Source: a virus
IMG/VR virus record: IMGVR_UViG_3300023176_002924
Coordinates: 1-23,948 of that record
DNA length: 23,948 nt
Direction: 5' to 3' (one strand)
Positions 22,901 through 23,948 of this stretch are shown piece after piece. Below the pieces are notes generated by a model. The model saw only the letters and a list, made by a program, of their open reading frames with translations, was not told where the DNA came from and searched no databases. A program made the translations under genes and the position numbers. Position 1 is the stretch's first letter. The number at the start of each line of letters is the position of its first letter.

Positions 22901-23948
22901 GTCATTAAAGTTAAGAGTATTTGCTGACTTATCCCAACTAAGAGCTTCACCGCTTGTAGAACCTTCAATGCTAATATCATCTTCGAATAGCGATGTAGAT
23001 CTAACACGCAATGTATTTGTGTTAGCTAAATCAGTAATATGAACTTGATTATTATTTGATGTTAATGCAATAGTGTTATCCGGCGAATATAAGTACGTAG
23101 CAACACCATCAATGCCTTCTAAATATCTAGAATCATCTGTCGCTCTTAAAATTAAATTAGTACCTTCAATAACTAAATTTCCAGTTGCAGTTTCTGCAAT
23201 GATAGAATTATTTCCAGTATTATCGAAATAAATCTCAAGATCACCGTCTGTACCGAACGTGGCCTTAGCATTGTCATTCCAATTAAATGTTCTAGTTGTA
23301 GCAGTCCATGTTAATGCATCTTCATTTGTTGATACCGCATCAGATTCAAAATCGACATTACCTTGAACTCTTAAGGTATCGGTATTAGCTTCACCTTCAA
23401 TATTAATCCCGATGTTTGTTGTTTCTAATTTATTAGCATTATTATAATAAAGTTTAACGGCCAGATTTTCCTGTGCATCGATCAATGTTTCTAAACCATC
23501 AGCACTTCTTACAATAAAATTATTAGTATCTAGATAAACCTTGCCGGTACCAGATGTATCTTGTAAATATGTGTGTGATCCATCGTGACGAATTGTGAAA
23601 TCATCATCATCACCCCATGTAACAATTGTATCATCACGATAATGCCAAGTATTAGCAGATGCATCCCAGAATACGTTATTAGAGTTTAATCCTGTAGATC
23701 CATCGAAGTTTGCATCGCCTAAAACTCTTGCTGTTGAAGTATTAGCTTCGCCATACACTTCGATGCCAGTTGAATTTGTTTGAAGTTTTGCAGTATTATT
23801 ATGATAGAGAGTTACTTCGCCGGCAGTATTAGCGACAATAGCATTTACTGTGCCGGTTGCGTTTTGAATTAATAAATTTGTGGCAGTCCAGATGTGAGTA
23901 TTGCCAGTTCCACTATCTACGATGTAACTATGTGAACCATTGTGGTAG
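19982..23948 (-). CDS. Very large modular tail-fibre protein (5' end beyond right edge)
   Basis: The frame is open to the right window edge, so the gene is partial: 1321 residues are visible and the GTG at 23758 is an internal Val codon in the repeat G-[IV]-E-x-x-GEAN. The N-terminal visible part holds two copies of a 250-residue block (GEANTDTLRV, DALTWTATTRT, AKATFGTDG.LEIYFD, YLYSP, NNQVHITDLAN, LFEDDISIEGSTS). Then follow about five units of 85-90 residues with VVVTGNVVSDGFVAGD, QDLELYHN, LVLQGNNMILENTEGGNYI and LYYAGAAKL. After these come LGDSTHRWDAF and LGSSSLRWDIF, the usual fibre signatures. The last 100 residues (DSLPFSESRGFKYIVQGRNEN...) look like a C-terminal beta domain. A beta-helical or beta-solenoid fibre is expected. 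Confidence 0.92.
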   Translation of the reverse strand, partial: YHNGSHSYIVDSGTGNTHIWTATNLLIQNATGTVNAIVANTAGEVTLYHNNTAKLQTNSTGIEVYGEANTSTARVLGDANFDGSTGLNSNNVFWDASANTWHYRDDTIVTWGDDDDFTIRHDGSHTYLQDTSGTGKVYLDTNNFIVRSADGLETLIDAQENLAVKLYYNNANKLETTNIGINIEGEANTDTLRVQGNVDFESDAVSTNEDALTWTATTRTFNWNDNAKATFGTDGDLEIYFDNTGNNSIIAETATGNLVIEGTNLILRATDDSRYLEGIDGVATYLYSPDNTIALTSNNNQVHITDLANTNTLRVRSTSLFEDDISIEGSTSGEALSWDKSANTLNFNDNNYATFGTSGDLSIYHDATTSRIDNSTGNIVIKNNADNADILIATDDSNGGVADYIRADGSSGDVVLYHYGTQKLATKSYGVEIEGEANTDTLRVQSNVKFESDAVSTNEDALTWTATTRTMNWNDNAKATFGTDGELEIYFDAAANNSIISESGTGSLIIQATDLTLRAADASRYLVGDDGVGTYLYSPDDSPALLANNNQVHITDLANTSTLRVRSTSLFEDDISIEGSTSVNTLTWDKSANTLNFDDNNFITMGTDADLSIYHTGARANINTAILDVRGSTNTNLFTDKLEVRSHTGSEAYVTATLNGAVVMYHNNAQKLTTQAGGITVTGNVVSDGFVAGDGEKLQLGASQDLQIFHEASGNSIIKESGGGSLVLQGNNMILENTEGGNYIDMAAGGALNLYYAGAAKLATATGGVVVTGNVVSDGFVAGDNERVQLGAAQDLELYHNGTASLITNKTGNLNITNNADNADVIISSDNGSGGITPIISASGTNTSAILYSAATARLQTTNTGVTVTGTIISDGLTMGNSEKVTLGTTMEIFNDGTTSYVRESGTGSLALQANGVVIEDTEGGNYFVGTAGGEATLYHNSVAKLDTQAGGITVTGNVVADGFVAGDNDKLQLGDEQDFQLYHSSADNHSYITENGAGSLIVQGNNVVIENTEGGNYIDMTADGAVELYYAAASKLQTSDTGVNVTGTAVSDGLNVDGSGYVSSKLHVGGTDTPTEAFKVTGTATVTSSSTLTGAVTFGSTAKPNETGQDLGDSTHRWDAFLSNTSVATYLYPATSGDDLGSSSLRWDIFGNDANINALTVNNNTVLGSDGADTLTVNAESDFNANATFTNIIVEGVANIFSLEIEVLTANGVAMLATETAVTATGDQEIDSLPFSESRGFKYIVQGRNENDATSAYGVEIMCVHNGTDVFFSRYGEISNSIDVTITPTTNNSHIILNANCPDATGTDIHRFNVVKIETT
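22545..23350 (-). repeat. 56-nt identical repeat marking a 750-nt tandem duplication
   Basis: Bases 22545-22600 and 23295-23350 are identical, and a second shared stretch at 22211-22240 and 22961-22990 has the same 750-nt offset. The fibre gene therefore carries a tandem 250-residue block duplication (copies about 22648-23397 and about 22100-22647, the second fading at its end). Confidence 0.85.

Noticed and set aside
23756-23758. GTG as the start of the right-edge fibre gene
   Set aside because: The frame stays open to 23948 and the upstream residues (YHNGSHSYIVDSGTG, EVTLYHNNTAKLQT) continue the same repeat, so the GTG is an internal Val codon.
1-23948. Diversity-generating retroelement acting on the fibres
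   Set aside because: No reverse transcriptase and no template/variable repeat pair with adenine-specific differences is visible. The repeats present are ordinary in-frame module duplications.
1-23948. tRNA genes, integrases, transposases or strong terminators
   Set aside because: No cloverleaf, recombinase motif, IS-like end, or G+C-rich hairpin followed by a T-run was found. Intergenic spaces are under 60 nt.

Overview
This window looks like part of the late structural region of an AT-rich, T4-like myovirus genome, most likely a marine one. The left side has the T4 neck and packaging genes 13-14-15-16-17 in T4 order. The rest is dominated by tail-fibre proteins of the kind common in cyanophages and pelagiphages: HGGTG and LGxSxxRWD modules, S74 chaperones, and a 2OG-Fe(II) oxygenase inside the fibre block. 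No photosynthesis gene or other clear host marker is present, so the host (cyanobacterium, SAR11-like or another AT-rich marine bacterium) cannot be decided. Every gene I support lies on the minus strand, so transcription runs from right to left.

Layout in transcription order. (1) 23948-19982 is a very large modular fibre gene cut by the right edge, followed by small structural genes (109 and 81 aa), a 384-aa fibre, a 67-aa coiled-coil protein, a 137-aa structural protein and a 314-aa S74 fibre. (2) 16598-15972 is a 2OG-Fe(II) oxygenase. (3) 15918-6722 is a second fibre cluster: a 1392-aa fibre, a 502-aa protein with a jelly-roll-like middle and a GG (FAM3/ILEI-like) domain, a 54-aa small protein, a 179-aa near-minimal S74 chaperone protein, and a 933-aa Thr-rich repeat rod. 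(4) 6710-4088 holds a 56-aa coiled-coil ORF, two proteins that look like distant glycosyltransferases, and one unrecognised protein with a cupin-like C-terminus. (5) 4073-1 holds gp13, gp14, gp15, gp16 and the N-terminal 428 residues of gp17.

Genes are packed with 1-26 nt overlaps or very short gaps, and no gene-free stretch reaches 100 bases. T4-type late promoter boxes (TATAAATA on the minus strand) sit 23-50 nt before several fibre-gene starts, often overlapping the stop of the preceding gene. Together the genes would build and decorate the adsorption apparatus, finish the neck, and package DNA.

The most striking item is the 933-aa rod. It is built from 45 complete units of exactly 14, 18 or 22 residues, which reads as a quantised heptad/hendecad/pentadecad coiled coil. 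It is interrupted once by a 78-residue, G+C-richer, non-repetitive domain. No self-contained non-structural novel system (defence, retroelement, CRISPR) is visible.
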